Below, one piece after another: positions 47,647 to 57,700 of a stretch of 64,000 nucleotides of DNA. The stretch comes from Chryseobacterium jejuense (GTDB lineage Bacteria; Bacteroidota; Bacteroidia; Flavobacteriales; Weeksellaceae). The notes beneath the pieces were generated by a model that worked only from the letters and a program-made list of their open reading frames with translations, did no database searches and was not told the origin of the DNA. The DNA lies in the NCBI RefSeq assembly GCF_017877355.1, contig NZ_JAGIPR010000004.1:248001-312000 (forward strand). The letters are read 5' to 3'. Position numbers and translations under genes: made by a program. Position 1 is the stretch's first letter, and each line of letters opens with the position of its first letter.

Positions 47647-47867
47647 ATTATTTTATCCACAGATTGTGGAAAGATAAAGGTATAAAAGTAGAATGTAAAA
47701 ACAATTGCCATTTGGTAAAAAACAAATTGACAGCTCATAATAATCTGAAAAAACAGAAAAAACAGCTTAAAACCTTTTTAGGAAAGGAGATTTGTATAGT
47801 AAAGACATTGAAGTAAAGAATAGAATATTGATTAATTTCTATACTTTTACTCTCAAAACTTTAACCA

Positions 47868-48413
47868 ATGGATGAATCTATTAAACTGAAAGTTCCTTTT
47901 AATGAAAATAGGGAACGAGAGCACCAAAAATTTTTCTTTCACCATACATGGAAAAAAGGGTTTACAGAACTTAAAAAAGCAATATTTTATGCTATCTTAT
48001 TTCTGTCACTTGGATTTTCTTCTTTAAATTTTATTCAGAATAATCCTGCTTCTACTGTCTTTAGATATGCAGGAGTTATTTTCCTTGGCTATATTTTCTT
48101 ACTTCTTTATCAATATTTTACCAAAAAAAAGAAGTTTTATCAATCTATTGAAGAACAAATCAATGATTTTAAACGAAAAAATGAGAATACCAGTTTTATA
48201 ATTCTTGATAAAGAGAATATTACGATGGAGAATTCATTGAGTACAATAGGTACCGTTTGGAGTAAAACCAGCTATAAATTCGTTGATAAATACCTTATTC
48301 TAAGTATTCTTAATAACAATCTTAATTTTATTTTTACCGAAACAGACTTTAAAGGAAGTGATTATAAAACTTTCACAAGTTTCCTTGAACAATACTCAAA
48401 GCAAGAAAAATAA
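47868..48413 (+). CDS. Membrane protein, YcxB-like
   Basis: 181 aa with two hydrophobic segments (about 38-57 and 66-83). The C-terminal soluble part includes SFIILDKENITMENSLSTIGTVWSK-type sequence and NLNFIFTETDFKGSDY, a layout seen in YcxB-like proteins. Assignment is tentative: I rely on overall arrangement and not on a clear motif. The upstream TATACTTTTAC is close to, but not a match of, the TAnnTTTG element. A bidirectional terminator follows. Confidence 0.55.
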   Translation: MDESIKLKVPFNENREREHQKFFFHHTWKKGFTELKKAIFYAILFLSLGFSSLNFIQNNPASTVFRYAGVIFLGYIFLLLYQYFTKKKKFYQSIEEQINDFKRKNENTSFIILDKENITMENSLSTIGTVWSKTSYKFVDKYLILSILNNNLNFIFTETDFKGSDYKTFTSFLEQYSKQEK

Positions 48414-48429
48414 AGAATAATTCTTATAA

Positions 48430-48464
48430 AAAAACTCCTGCATTTAAGTAATACAGGAGTTTTT
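48430..48464. terminator. Bidirectional terminator, YcxB-like / mscS
   Basis: Stem AAAAACTCCTG/CAGGAGTTTTT with a 13-base loop, between converging genes. The stem is nearly the same as that of the terminator at 7718-7755. Confidence 0.85.
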
Positions 48465-48491
48465 ATTATAATTTTAAATCTTGACAGATAA

Positions 48492-49337
48492 TTATTTATT
48501 GTAAACATGTATATCTCTCTGAGGAAAAGGAATCCCGATTCCGGCCTGGTCTAAGGCTTCTTTACAATCAATAATAAGATCTTCATTCATTTTCCAGAAG
48601 TTTTCAATAGTAGCACTCACTCTTACTGATAAATTAATTGCACTATCACCAAGTGCTGTTACCACTACCTGAGGTGCTGGCTCAGAAAGAGCATATTGAT
48701 TCTTTTGAATTACTTTCATCAAAACTTCTTTCGTATGTTTAAGATCTGCATCATAAGCAATTCCGATATCCAATGATGTTCTTCTTGTTCCTAACTGTGT
48801 AAAATTGGTAATGCTATTGTTGGAAACCACTCCATTAGGAATAATAATTAATTGATTTTGTGGTGTAATCAGTTTTGTATGAAAAATATCAATAGCCTCC
48901 ACTGTTCCTGAAACTCCTGAATTGGTGGAAATAAAATCTCCTATTTTAAATGGCTTTAATAACAGAATCAGAATTCCACCTGCAAAGTTGGTCAAAGAAC
49001 CCTGCAAAGCCAGACCTACAGCCAAACCTGCAGCACCAATCATGGCTACAAAGGCTGAAGTCTGCACTCCCAATTGTGTAACTACTACAATGAAGAGAAG
49101 AATATTAAGTCCCCAATTGATAATATTAAGAAGGAAGTGCTGTAAAGAAGCTTCCATATTACGTTTTTTGAAACCTTTTGCAACAAGTTTCTTAATCATC
49201 CTTATCATCCATGACCCGATCAGGTAAATCAATAATGCAGAAATAACTGCAGTAAAGATTCTCGGAGCCCATGAAATGGCTGAAGTTATCAAGGTATCCC
49301 AATGTTTTTGAATGTTGTTCAATTGTAAATCGTCCAT
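48492..49337 (-). CDS. mscS: MscS-type mechanosensitive channel
   Basis: 281 aa, the size of E. coli MscS. It opens under membrane tension to release solutes after osmotic downshock. Three N-terminal hydrophobic segments are present. The pore helix is AFVAMIGAAGLAVGLALQGSLTNFAGG, rich in Ala and Gly as required. The beta domain carries FKIGDFISTNSGVSGTVEAI and IPNGVVSNNSITNF. It is followed by a bidirectional terminator and preceded by a 320-base gap without a gene. Confidence 0.93.
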   Translation of the reverse strand: MDDLQLNNIQKHWDTLITSAISWAPRIFTAVISALLIYLIGSWMIRMIKKLVAKGFKKRNMEASLQHFLLNIINWGLNILLFIVVVTQLGVQTSAFVAMIGAAGLAVGLALQGSLTNFAGGILILLLKPFKIGDFISTNSGVSGTVEAIDIFHTKLITPQNQLIIIPNGVVSNNSITNFTQLGTRRTSLDIGIAYDADLKHTKEVLMKVIQKNQYALSEPAPQVVVTALGDSAINLSVRVSATIENFWKMNEDLIIDCKEALDQAGIGIPFPQRDIHVYNK

Positions 49338-49659
49338 TTTTTATACTACTTATTTTTATATACCATTACAGATATTCTTTCCTTAAGTACAAAATTTTAA
49401 AATGAATCTGAATAGAAAACATATTTTTTTTCAGAAAAAATCAACCTTAACTCTTTGGAAGTTAAAATCAATAATTATATGCATTACAATAGATTGACAG
49501 CAGAACAGATTATTTCTGCTTACTCAATGATTATTTTAGAAATTGAATCTTGCCAGGAAGAATAATTCGGGGCTATCATTACAAAAAAAATACCGAAGTC
49601 TCTTTTTCAGAAAAAAAATCTTTCCTGAAAATAAATTTTGAACCGTAAAAATTAAAGAA
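49338..49659. other. Gap between mscS and the SDR gene
   Basis: About 320 AT-rich bases upstream of mscS, with A and T runs but no ORF, no RNA gene and no clear terminator seen. Confidence 0.5.
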
Positions 49660-50394
49660 TTATGGTAATTTTGCTGCTAAGCTTTCTGGTAAAAGCCTCA
49701 GGATATGATAAATAATTTTCCATTTAAAATTAGGAACAATGGTAAAGGAATTCCCCGCATTCACAATGTATTTCGCTACATAATCAGGCTCCATAATTAA
49801 GGACTCATTAAGTTCCAGCCCTTCATTGATCTTTGTGCGAATATAGCCTATCACTAAGGCATTAACAGTTATTTTTCTGGATGCTAGCTCCTGTCTTAAT
49901 CCCGCCAGATATTGAGTGAATGCAGCCTTGGTACTTCCGTAAACAAAATTACTTTTTCTTCCTCTTACTCCGGATAATGAAGATAGTCCGATGATTCTTT
50001 CCAGATTTTTATTGCTTTCATCCATAGCAATAATGCTCAGAATAGACACTCCGCCCATGTAATTAACCTCCATCATTTGTTTGGCTCCTTTAAAATCTCT
50101 CAAAGCCTTTTGATTATCCACAAGAAAACCTGCAGAATACACAGCGATATGAGGCTTTACAGCAAGTTCGTTATAAAACTGTTGATGAGAATCAAAATCT
50201 GCAGCATCAAAATACAGCACCGTCACTTTATTCTGATCCAGATTATTGGATCTAATAAAATCTTCCAGTGATTTTGTATTTCTGGAAGCCGCCATTACAG
50301 AAAATCCTTTTTCAAGGTATTGGATAATGCATTGTTTTGCTACATCTGAATTGGCTCCTAAAATGAGAACAGTTTTGCTTGTGTTTTGATTCAT
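49660..50394 (-). CDS. Short-chain dehydrogenase/reductase
   Basis: 244 aa, classical SDR length. It has a Rossmann nucleotide-binding start, VLILGANSDVAKQCIIQYL. The catalytic Tyr-x-x-x-Lys is in NFVYGSTKAAF, with the Ser in IGLSSLSGVRG. The cofactor motif reads GANSDVA and not the usual TGxxxGxG; this variant occurs in the DprE2-like branch. The substrate cannot be assigned. It is monocistronic, upstream of the yajC operon's terminator. Confidence 0.85.
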   Translation of the reverse strand: MNQNTSKTVLILGANSDVAKQCIIQYLEKGFSVMAASRNTKSLEDFIRSNNLDQNKVTVLYFDAADFDSHQQFYNELAVKPHIAVYSAGFLVDNQKALRDFKGAKQMMEVNYMGGVSILSIIAMDESNKNLERIIGLSSLSGVRGRKSNFVYGSTKAAFTQYLAGLRQELASRKITVNALVIGYIRTKINEGLELNESLIMEPDYVAKYIVNAGNSFTIVPNFKWKIIYHILRLLPESLAAKLP

Positions 50395-50566
50395 ATGGCA
50401 AAGATAATTTTTTATTGAATATTAATTTTACTGATGCTTTCACAAATCGGTTTATGTAGTATCTTATTTTCAGAATAAAAAGCCATTGTTTACGAGATGT
50501 AGTCAATGACATTGATATTTATTGTAATGTTCTGCTTATAATAAATGAAAGCTATATAAAAAAATT

Positions 50567-50595
50567 GCGGCGGGTGAACTTCGTTCACCCGCCGC
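50567..50595 (-). terminator. Terminator of the nusB-DUF1573-yajC operon
   Basis: A very strong 13-base GC-rich stem GCGGCGGGTGAAC/GTTCACCCGCCGC with loop TTC, followed on the minus strand by AATTTTTTTATA, 28 bases after the yajC stop. Confidence 0.93.
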
Positions 50596-50622
50596 AGCTA
50601 AATATTTTCAGACTGAATTAAA

Positions 50623-50988
50623 TTATTTCTTTTCTTCAGTTTCTGTCTCTTTTTTATCCGCTGGTTTATCAGCAGTTTTTGCTTTATCTCCGAAACGGCT
50701 TTCTGTCATTTCTCTGGAGACAGCTGCTTTTTCAAATTTCAGTTTTCCGGATAATGTTTCGATTACAAAACCGTCATCCTGAACCTGAGCAATTCTTCCG
50801 TGAAGACCAGAAGTAAGGACTACTCTAGTTCCTACTTTAAGGGTTTCCTGAAAGTTTTTTTCCTGCTTTTGCTTCTTCATCTGAGGTCTAATCATCAGGA
50901 AATAAAACCCTACAAACATCACACCCATCATGATCAGCATCATAGATGAAGAACCCTGTGGCTGTGCCTGTAAAAATAATGTCAACAT
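50623..50988 (-). CDS. yajC: Preprotein translocase subunit YajC
   Basis: 121 aa. A single N-terminal membrane segment (SSMMLIMMGVMFVGFYFLMIRP) is followed by a small cytosolic domain with VGTRVVLTSGLHGRIAQVQDD. The charged tail (KPADKKETETEEKK) is longer than in E. coli YajC. YajC associates with SecDF and YidC at the translocon. It is last in an operon with nusB and a DUF1573 lipoprotein, a common Bacteroidota arrangement, separated from the latter by 10 bases. Confidence 0.93.
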   Translation of the reverse strand: MLTLFLQAQPQGSSSMMLIMMGVMFVGFYFLMIRPQMKKQKQEKNFQETLKVGTRVVLTSGLHGRIAQVQDDGFVIETLSGKLKFEKAAVSREMTESRFGDKAKTADKPADKKETETEEKK

Positions 50989-50998
50989 ATTTTAAAAA

Positions 50999-51508
50999 TT
51001 ATGGTTGAATGTTCGCAGTGAACGTTAATTTGATTGGAGACTTTTCTACGTTTGCAAAAACATCTGCATACTTCTGAACGTTGCCATCAAAGCTTGAAGA
51101 GTCGAAATGCAATGTAATTTTTCCTTTTTTACCAGGCATAATAGGTTCTTTTGTAAAATCAGGAGCAGTACATCCGCATCCAGGCTTTACTTCAGAAATC
51201 ACCAATGGATTTTTTCCTGTATTGGTAACTTCATAAACGTGCTCTACTTTATCTCCTTTTTTAATTTTTCCAAAATCGAAGTTGCTTTCAGATAAAGCGA
51301 TAGAAGTAGATGGTTGGTTAGAAACTGGTGCCGCAGGAGCTTCTCCTGTTACAGATGTAGCAGCAGAGTCAGCTGTTACTGGAGTTCCTACAGCTGTAGA
51401 ATCAGTAGCTACAGCTTCAGGGCTTTGAGTTTCTTTGTTTTCTTTCTTACATGAAACTAATCCAAAGCCTATAATTGACAAGGCGATAATTGATAACGTC
51501 TTTTTCAT
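50999..51508 (-). CDS. DUF1573 lipoprotein
   Basis: 169 aa lipoprotein (MKKTLSIIALSIIGFGLVSC). An Ala/Thr/Ser-rich linker (about 25-65) precedes a DUF1573 domain (about 70-169). The domain's signature is FDFGKIKKGDKVEHVYEVTN followed by PLVISEVKPGCGCTAPDFTK, with the conserved CGC. The fold is Ig-like; the role is unknown. It begins 1 base after nusB and is 10 bases before yajC, so the three form one operon. Confidence 0.88.
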   Translation of the reverse strand: MKKTLSIIALSIIGFGLVSCKKENKETQSPEAVATDSTAVGTPVTADSAATSVTGEAPAAPVSNQPSTSIALSESNFDFGKIKKGDKVEHVYEVTNTGKNPLVISEVKPGCGCTAPDFTKEPIMPGKKGKITLHFDSSSFDGNVQKYADVFANVEKSPIKLTFTANIQP

Positions 51509-51509
51509 T

Positions 51510-52415
51510 TTATATTCTATTTTGATCTTTACAATATTTATCTAAAATACCATTAATGAAGATATTCGAACGGTCTGTAGCAAACACTTTTGCGATCTCG
51601 ATATATTCATTAATAATTACTCTTGAAGGCGTGAAGGCGAAGTTATCAAGCTCTGAAATAGCAGTTGACAAGATCACTTTGTCCATCAGGGAAATTCTTT
51701 CAAGATCCCAGTTTTCCAATCTTTCTTCCAGCTTTTTCTCGTTGTTTTCCCAGTTGTTCAGGGTATCTTTCAATAATTTAGCTGCAAAACTCTTGTCGTC
51801 TTCATCTTTAATCATTTTGATTAAAGTTCTGCTTTCTTCATCTTCTCTTAGGAATCCAATTGTTTTCTGTACCATGGAATTGGCAATATGGATGTCATCA
51901 TACCATGAAAGTTCTTTATCTCCAAGATAATCGTGGAAATCATCATTTTCAGCAATATATCTTAAAAATAATTTCCCGATAAACTTCTGATCTTCTTCAA
52001 AAGAATATCCTTCTTCTTTCATGAAATCCTGATAACGTTTTCCCGCAGTAATTCTTTGGAAGGTCTTTACCAATAAATCATCATGCATATCCCATTTCAG
52101 CTGCTTGTGCTGACCTGTGAAGAACAATCTTTCTGGATTTTCCTCCAGCTTAAGCAATACCTGGTTGTTGATGAATTTTTGGTTAGGATTGATGTCTGCA
52201 TCGGTTTTAAGATACTTGTTCTTCCCGATTTCAATCTGATGTTCTGCTAAGTCTTTAAGTCCTACTAAAAAATTAAGCTGATAGATATAGAGATAATAGA
52301 TTTTCTCTATTCCAGCGAACATGTTTTTCTCTAAAACATCAAATTTTACAGGGTTCTGGTAGTATGAATACACCGCCTGTACTACTTTTTCACGAATTTG
52401 TCGTCTTCCTAACAT
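51510..52415 (-). CDS. nusB: Transcription antitermination factor NusB
   Basis: 301 aa. The Bacteroidota form is about twice the length of E. coli NusB: an N-terminal extension of about 150 residues precedes the helical NusB domain, which ends in ISELDNFAFTPSRVIINEYIEIAKVFA and INGILDKYC. It starts with MLGRRQIREKVVQAVYSYYQN, also like the family. NusB acts with NusE at boxA in rRNA transcription. It is first in the nusB-DUF1573-yajC operon and diverges from the ABC transporter gene. Confidence 0.92.
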   Translation of the reverse strand: MLGRRQIREKVVQAVYSYYQNPVKFDVLEKNMFAGIEKIYYLYIYQLNFLVGLKDLAEHQIEIGKNKYLKTDADINPNQKFINNQVLLKLEENPERLFFTGQHKQLKWDMHDDLLVKTFQRITAGKRYQDFMKEEGYSFEEDQKFIGKLFLRYIAENDDFHDYLGDKELSWYDDIHIANSMVQKTIGFLREDEESRTLIKMIKDEDDKSFAAKLLKDTLNNWENNEKKLEERLENWDLERISLMDKVILSTAISELDNFAFTPSRVIINEYIEIAKVFATDRSNIFINGILDKYCKDQNRI

Positions 52416-52437
52416 TCAAAGAGCTTTTTAATGAGTG

Positions 52438-52497
52438 CAAAGATACAAAATTTAAAATTGATGGAATTCGTAGTCTGATGACATTTTTGTAATTTTG
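52438..52497. promoter_or_regulatory. Divergent promoters, nusB and ABC exporter
   Basis: Minus strand TATCTTTG (52438-52445) is 22 bases before nusB. Plus strand TAATTTTG (52490-52497) ends 9 bases before the ABC gene's ATG, so that message would be nearly leaderless. Both fit TAnnTTTG. Confidence 0.6.
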
Positions 52498-52506
52498 TAA
52501 AACTAT

Positions 52507-54168
52507 ATGAAAGCTCTAAAAACCTTAAACCCCTATTTTTTGAAACACAAAATACTTTTGTTTTGGGGGGTATTATTTATCATTGCCAGTAATTTTTTCA
52601 ATATATATAAAGTTCAGTTTGTAGGAAAATCTGTAGATGAACTTACCAAAAGCGGAAACCTCGGTTTCAATCAACAGGTGCTTATCTATGTTGGAATCAT
52701 TGTAGGCTGTTCACTTTTAACCGGATTCTTCACTTTTATGATGCGACAGACGATTATTGTGGCCTCCAGAAGAATTGAGTATGAATTAAAGAATAGGATT
52801 TACAGACATTATCAGGATTTATCTTTAACGGATTATAAACAGACTACCATCGGAGATTTAATGAACAGATTAAGTGAAGATGTTGTGGCGGTAAGAATGT
52901 ATCTTGGTCCAGGCGTAATGTATGTGGCCAACCTTATTGTTCTTGTTCTGATTACGGCAATTTATATGGTAAAAACAGATGCTTCCATGACTTTGTGGAC
53001 TTTACTTCCACTTCCTATTTTATCTTTTGCTATTTATAAAGTAAGCTCAATCATCAATAAAAAGTCGAAGATCATGCAAAAAAGCCAGTCTGCTATTTCA
53101 ACTTTTGTGCAGGACAGCTTTTCAGGAATTCGTGTTGTAAAGTTTTTCGCGAGAGAAAAATACATTGAAAAAAACTACGGAATTAAAGTAACCGATTACC
53201 AGAACAAAGCATTGGATCTTGCCAAAACAGAAGCTTATTTCTTTACCATTATCTTGTTTGTTATCGGCTTATTGAATGTTGCCGTTATCTGGATTGGAGG
53301 AACAAAATATATTGCTGGAGAGCTAAGCATTGGTAAAATTGCTGATTTCTTCATGTATATCAATACCCTAATCTTCCCATTCTCTATGGTAGGCTGGGTA
53401 ACTTCCGTGAATCAGAGAGCTGAAGCTTCTATGCAAAGGATCAATGAATTTATGGATAAAAAATCTGAGATTGTTAATACCAATTTTGAAACGTATCCTA
53501 TTAAAGGGGAAATCGAATTCAGAAATGTCTCTTATGTGTATCCCAATACAGGGATCAGAGCACTGGATAATTTAAGTTTTAAAATTAAAGCCGGAGAATC
53601 CCTTGCCATTATGGGAAAAACCGGAAGTGGAAAGTCTACCATTGCTCTTCTTTTATGCAGACTGATAGATCCTACTGAAGGAGAAATTCTGATTGATGGA
53701 AAAAATCTGAAAGAACATAATCTGCACAACTACAGAAACTTCATCGGATACATTCCTCAGGAAAGCTATTTATTCTCCGATTCTATTGAAAACAACATCG
53801 GATTTGCCATAGATCATCCATCACACGAAAAAGTAATTGAGTATGCTCAGATCGCAGATGTTCACAAAAATATTGTGGAGTTTAAGGAACAATATAAAAC
53901 ACTTGTTGGTGAACGCGGGGTGATGCTTTCGGGGGGACAAAAGCAAAGAATTTGCATTGCCAGAGCCCTGATTAAGGACCCAAATATCATTATTTTTGAC
54001 GATTCTCTGTCTGCTTTAGACACCGAAACAGAGCAGAATATCCTTGAAAACATTGAACAAAAAATTGGTAATGCGACATCCATAATTATCACACACAGAG
54101 AGTCTAGCGCTCAAAAAGCACACCAGATTATCAACCTTACCGAAATTACCAATTCTGTAACTGCATAG
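52507..54168 (+). CDS. ABC exporter, membrane and ATPase domains fused
   Basis: 553 aa. Six membrane segments (about 15-300) are followed by one ATPase domain: Walker A GKTGSGKSTIALLL, signature LSGGQKQRICIARAL, Walker B IIIFDDSLSALD. In Walker B the catalytic Glu is replaced by Asp (FDD, not FDE), as in the degenerate site of heterodimeric MdlA-type exporters. A partner half-transporter is not in the window. The substrate is unknown; MsbA-like lipid export is one possibility. Monocistronic. Confidence 0.9.
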   Translation: MKALKTLNPYFLKHKILLFWGVLFIIASNFFNIYKVQFVGKSVDELTKSGNLGFNQQVLIYVGIIVGCSLLTGFFTFMMRQTIIVASRRIEYELKNRIYRHYQDLSLTDYKQTTIGDLMNRLSEDVVAVRMYLGPGVMYVANLIVLVLITAIYMVKTDASMTLWTLLPLPILSFAIYKVSSIINKKSKIMQKSQSAISTFVQDSFSGIRVVKFFAREKYIEKNYGIKVTDYQNKALDLAKTEAYFFTIILFVIGLLNVAVIWIGGTKYIAGELSIGKIADFFMYINTLIFPFSMVGWVTSVNQRAEASMQRINEFMDKKSEIVNTNFETYPIKGEIEFRNVSYVYPNTGIRALDNLSFKIKAGESLAIMGKTGSGKSTIALLLCRLIDPTEGEILIDGKNLKEHNLHNYRNFIGYIPQESYLFSDSIENNIGFAIDHPSHEKVIEYAQIADVHKNIVEFKEQYKTLVGERGVMLSGGQKQRICIARALIKDPNIIIFDDSLSALDTETEQNILENIEQKIGNATSIIITHRESSAQKAHQIINLTEITNSVTA

Positions 54169-54208
54169 CTGTTTCATTCCTAATTGTTAAATAAATCATA
54201 AAAAAAAT

Positions 54209-54238
54209 TTTGTGATTAAAAGAATTCTTTTATATTTG
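54209..54238 (+). promoter_or_regulatory. Promoter of the DUF3276 gene
   Basis: TTTG (54209-54212), an 18-base spacer, and TATATTTG (54231-54238), an excellent match to the Bacteroidota consensus, 29 bases before the ATG. Confidence 0.75.
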
Positions 54239-54267
54239 TTCTTAACAAGATTAAAAAATATCTAACA

Positions 54268-54603
54268 ATGAGTGAATACAAGGAACGCCATGAAAATGAG
54301 ATTTTCACTAAGGTGTTAAAAGCAGGGAGAAGAACTTATTTCTTTGATGTGCGCGAGACGAAAGCGGGAGATTATTATCTTACAATCACTGAGAGTAAGA
54401 AGAATTTCGGAGAGAATGGGGAAGCTACATTCGAGAAGCATAAAATTTACCTTTACAAGGAAGATTTTAAGAGTTTTCAGGAGATGTTTAATGAGTCCAC
54501 AGATTTCATCATTAATGAAAAGGGTGAGGATGTAATTTCAGAAAAACATGACAAAGATTTCAAAAGCAGATCTTACACTATAGATTCTGACGACGAAGTT
54601 TAA
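54268..54603 (+). CDS. DUF3276 PUR-domain nucleic-acid-binding protein
   Basis: 111 aa, family length. DUF3276 proteins have the PUR fold related to Borrelia BpuR and bind single-stranded DNA or RNA. Visible are IFTKVLKAGRRTYFFDVRETKAGDYYLTITESKK and EKHKIYLYKEDFKSFQEMF-type blocks (given here by position: about residues 12-45 and 55-72). An acidic tail (DSDDEV) ends it. A strong promoter suggests high expression. It is monocistronic with its own terminator. Its targets are unknown. Confidence 0.88.
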   Translation: MSEYKERHENEIFTKVLKAGRRTYFFDVRETKAGDYYLTITESKKNFGENGEATFEKHKIYLYKEDFKSFQEMFNESTDFIINEKGEDVISEKHDKDFKSRSYTIDSDDEV

Positions 54604-54623
54604 AAAAGAATATCTAAAAACAC

Positions 54624-54649
54624 AAGCATCTGAAAAGGATGCTTTTTTT
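54624..54649 (+). terminator. Terminator of the DUF3276 gene
   Basis: Stem AAGCATC/GATGCTT with a 7-base loop, followed by seven T. Confidence 0.82.
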
Positions 54650-54712
54650 ATGTCTTTAAGATTAGAAATTTTCCTTCAGCTAACAATAATTATTTATTCA
54701 ATTTATATACAA

Positions 54713-54743
54713 AAAACGGTACGCTTTAAAAGCATACCGTTTT
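54713..54743 (-). terminator. Terminator of the DUF4132 gene
   Basis: 13-base arms AAAACGGTACGCT and AGCATACCGTTTT, complementary except for one G-T wobble, with a 5-base loop and flanking A/T runs. It lies just past the stop of the minus-strand gene. Confidence 0.82.
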
Positions 54744-54752
54744 GTTTTTAAT

Positions 54753-57700
54753 TTATACATACTCTCGTTTTATCTGCGATAATATGGTGGGATCTTGTAT
54801 CTCATTATCCTTAGCTAACAACAAAACCTTAGATAATACTTCTGCTGATTTTGGATCATCATCCGCAAAAGGCAGGAATAATCTTCCTCTGTGTTGGGAA
54901 TGTACCGGAAGAATGGATAAATATCTTCCCGGAGTCTGATGAACAATCGCACTTCCTAAATGTACACTGTATTCTGCCATTTGTCCTTTTATCAGTACAT
55001 GCGAGCCTTCAATTTTCACATTATCCAGCTTGAACAGACGTGCAGTTTCCTTCATCAATACCGCCCTCATTTCCATGGATGAATGGCTGGCTTCAGGATC
55101 TACACTTCCTACATGTGCTACAGAAACCACCAGATCTACATCCCGCATTACTTCCGAGAATAGCCTTGGATTAATTTCCTCAAAAGGAATATTCTTGTAA
55201 TCCTTTAATGAATGAAATTCTATTGTTTCCAGGGTTGGACTTTCTATATCTGCAGGTGAAAACCAATCTGCCATTGCATAAAGTTTCACCTGGAAGCCTT
55301 CTTTATGATACACTTTCTGTAATCCTTCTTCATAATCAACCTTCCAGCCTCTTGTTTTAAGCAACGCCAATGTCTGTTTTGGCTGAATCTGATGTCCTGC
55401 ATACCTACGGGAAATAGATTTTTCTTTCAATTCATCAGGTGTAGGAACATAGAGTTCTCTGAATATCTGTTTAAAGGGTTGGATCAGTTTTTCTTTAAAG
55501 CAATGATGCTGATACTCGCTCCATACGGAATGCTCATACAAGTCTACACAATGTGCAACACGTAAAGTGTTATCTTTATTTAATTCCTGAATCTCTCCAT
55601 GCACATTCACAAGGCTTCCGTCATGATAGAAACCTATTTTATCATCATTGGAAATAAATACCAACTTATCTAAATGCTTAACAATAACAGGGTGTTCAAA
55701 AAGGGTTTTAATTTCTTTTAAGAAAAATTCGTCACCTCTTATCATGGCTTCTTCCAATCCTTTTCTAGAACGAGTCCACTGTTCCCGCATAATTTTGCGG
55801 TTATTGGTTAATTCCACAATGGCTTTATCCTTCTTAATTTTTGGCGGAATAGATTTCAACTGTTTATCATCTCTAAAAACTACCAGCTCTGCTTTTCCGT
55901 TATCTTCTATCATTAAGCCCACAGTTACCCCATCAATAGTCACTTGGGTTTCTTTAGATAAAAGAGTTTGAATTTGTTTGGTTTCCATTGCCCAGGTAAG
56001 TCTTATCGGATCTGGATACCCGGCATTTCTAGCCAAATTCTCAAGGGCGACACGGATTGCCAGAGCTTCACTCGATTGTTTCATAGAACCAAACTCCCTG
56101 CTTTCTTTTTTAAACTGCTGAATGTACTCATATCTGCTCAATACATCTTTCTCTGGATTTGTTTTGCTTAAGGGAACCAGTCCATACACACGAAGATAAT
56201 CCTGATCACGTTTTTCTTTTACTTTAGCCGTAACTTCTTTGATCTTTAAGCTTCCGGACAAGGTATCGGAATAAAGTCTTGCTCTTCGGTGACCGTTCCC
56301 ATCCGATATATATTTTGCAGACTCATATAACATTTCCCAACGGGCTTTACCAAGTTCTTTATTGGCTTTTGTAAACCAGTCTTTATCCACAGCTCCATCT
56401 TTAAATTCCTGGATATCTACTGATGAATATTTTGCCACCTCACTTTCTAGTTTTGCATTCTGCTCTTCATAAGCACCGGTTTTAGTATGAGCATGCATCC
56501 ACCAAATTGCTGAATCCAGTCCTTTCCAACCTAAATAACTACTCACCAATGGCTGCCATTGCGGTGCATATACTGCTGCCTGAATCAATCGGAGCTCTGA
56601 AATCTTCTCTTTCTTCATGATTTCATCAAACACCTTCTGTGTATCACTTTCTAAAGGATAGCATTCTGAAATTAATTTTGAGAAGAGCTTTTGCTTGGTC
56701 ATACTTTCATTACCATAGTTGTATATATAATTAGCATATAACCCTGATTTACCCAGCGCTTTCAGAATCTGAGCAAAACGATTGGCTCCATATATGGTCT
56801 GAAACTGTTGTACAAAATGAGAAACAGCTGTATTGGAATCTCCCCGGATGAGTTCTATATCAAGGAACTTATCCTGTATTTCGGTAATCATAGGTCTCAG
56901 AAAAGGAAATAGCTCCAGATATTTTTCCTTGTTATAATAATTGGTTTTAACGGTTGTAAGTTCTCTGATCGCAGAATCAGCAGTCAGAATTCCTTCATAT
57001 AACTCTTCTTTTGTAATGAGTTTTAATTCATAAGCTTTACAGAAGAAATAGAAGTTAGGAACAGATTTGCTAATGTTTTCTTTCAATCCGTTATACTGCA
57101 TCCATCGGTATAAATTCCATTGCTTGATATGCTGTTCATCGGTAAGGCCTACTCTGGGAATAGCATACAAGAAAGGCATGAAAAAATCAAGCTTTTGCCA
57201 ACCATTACCCTGGTCCTGGTAATAATAATCATTACTATCTTTTCCTTTATAGTTAATAACGCTTTCAGGAAGATTGGCAAAGAGCGTACTGGCAGCATCT
57301 AATGCGAAATCTATTCGTTCTTCGAATATAAATTTTTCTTTTAATGAATTCAGAATGATAATGATTGGATTCTCCCATGCAAACCTCCCTTTCATTGGGT
57401 TTATTAAAAGATCTTTGTAATAGAATACATAATCCTCCATAAAATCCCTGAAAATTTTTCTGTCACAGCTTTCAGCCAATGTCAATAAAAACAGATCTCT
57501 CGGCTGTAAACCTGAATTCAGATACCATTGCTCCCAAACTTCATGCAGGGGATAGTTTGCTGCTAATTGTTCCTTGGTAAAACCTTCTGTATTCCTTTTG
57601 ATCTGACGGAAAGTATTCCCCATCAGTAAAGTGGTTATAGAGCCATCCCATTCATCAGATTCGTATTCGTGATCTTTATACTGTAAGAATAGATCATTAA

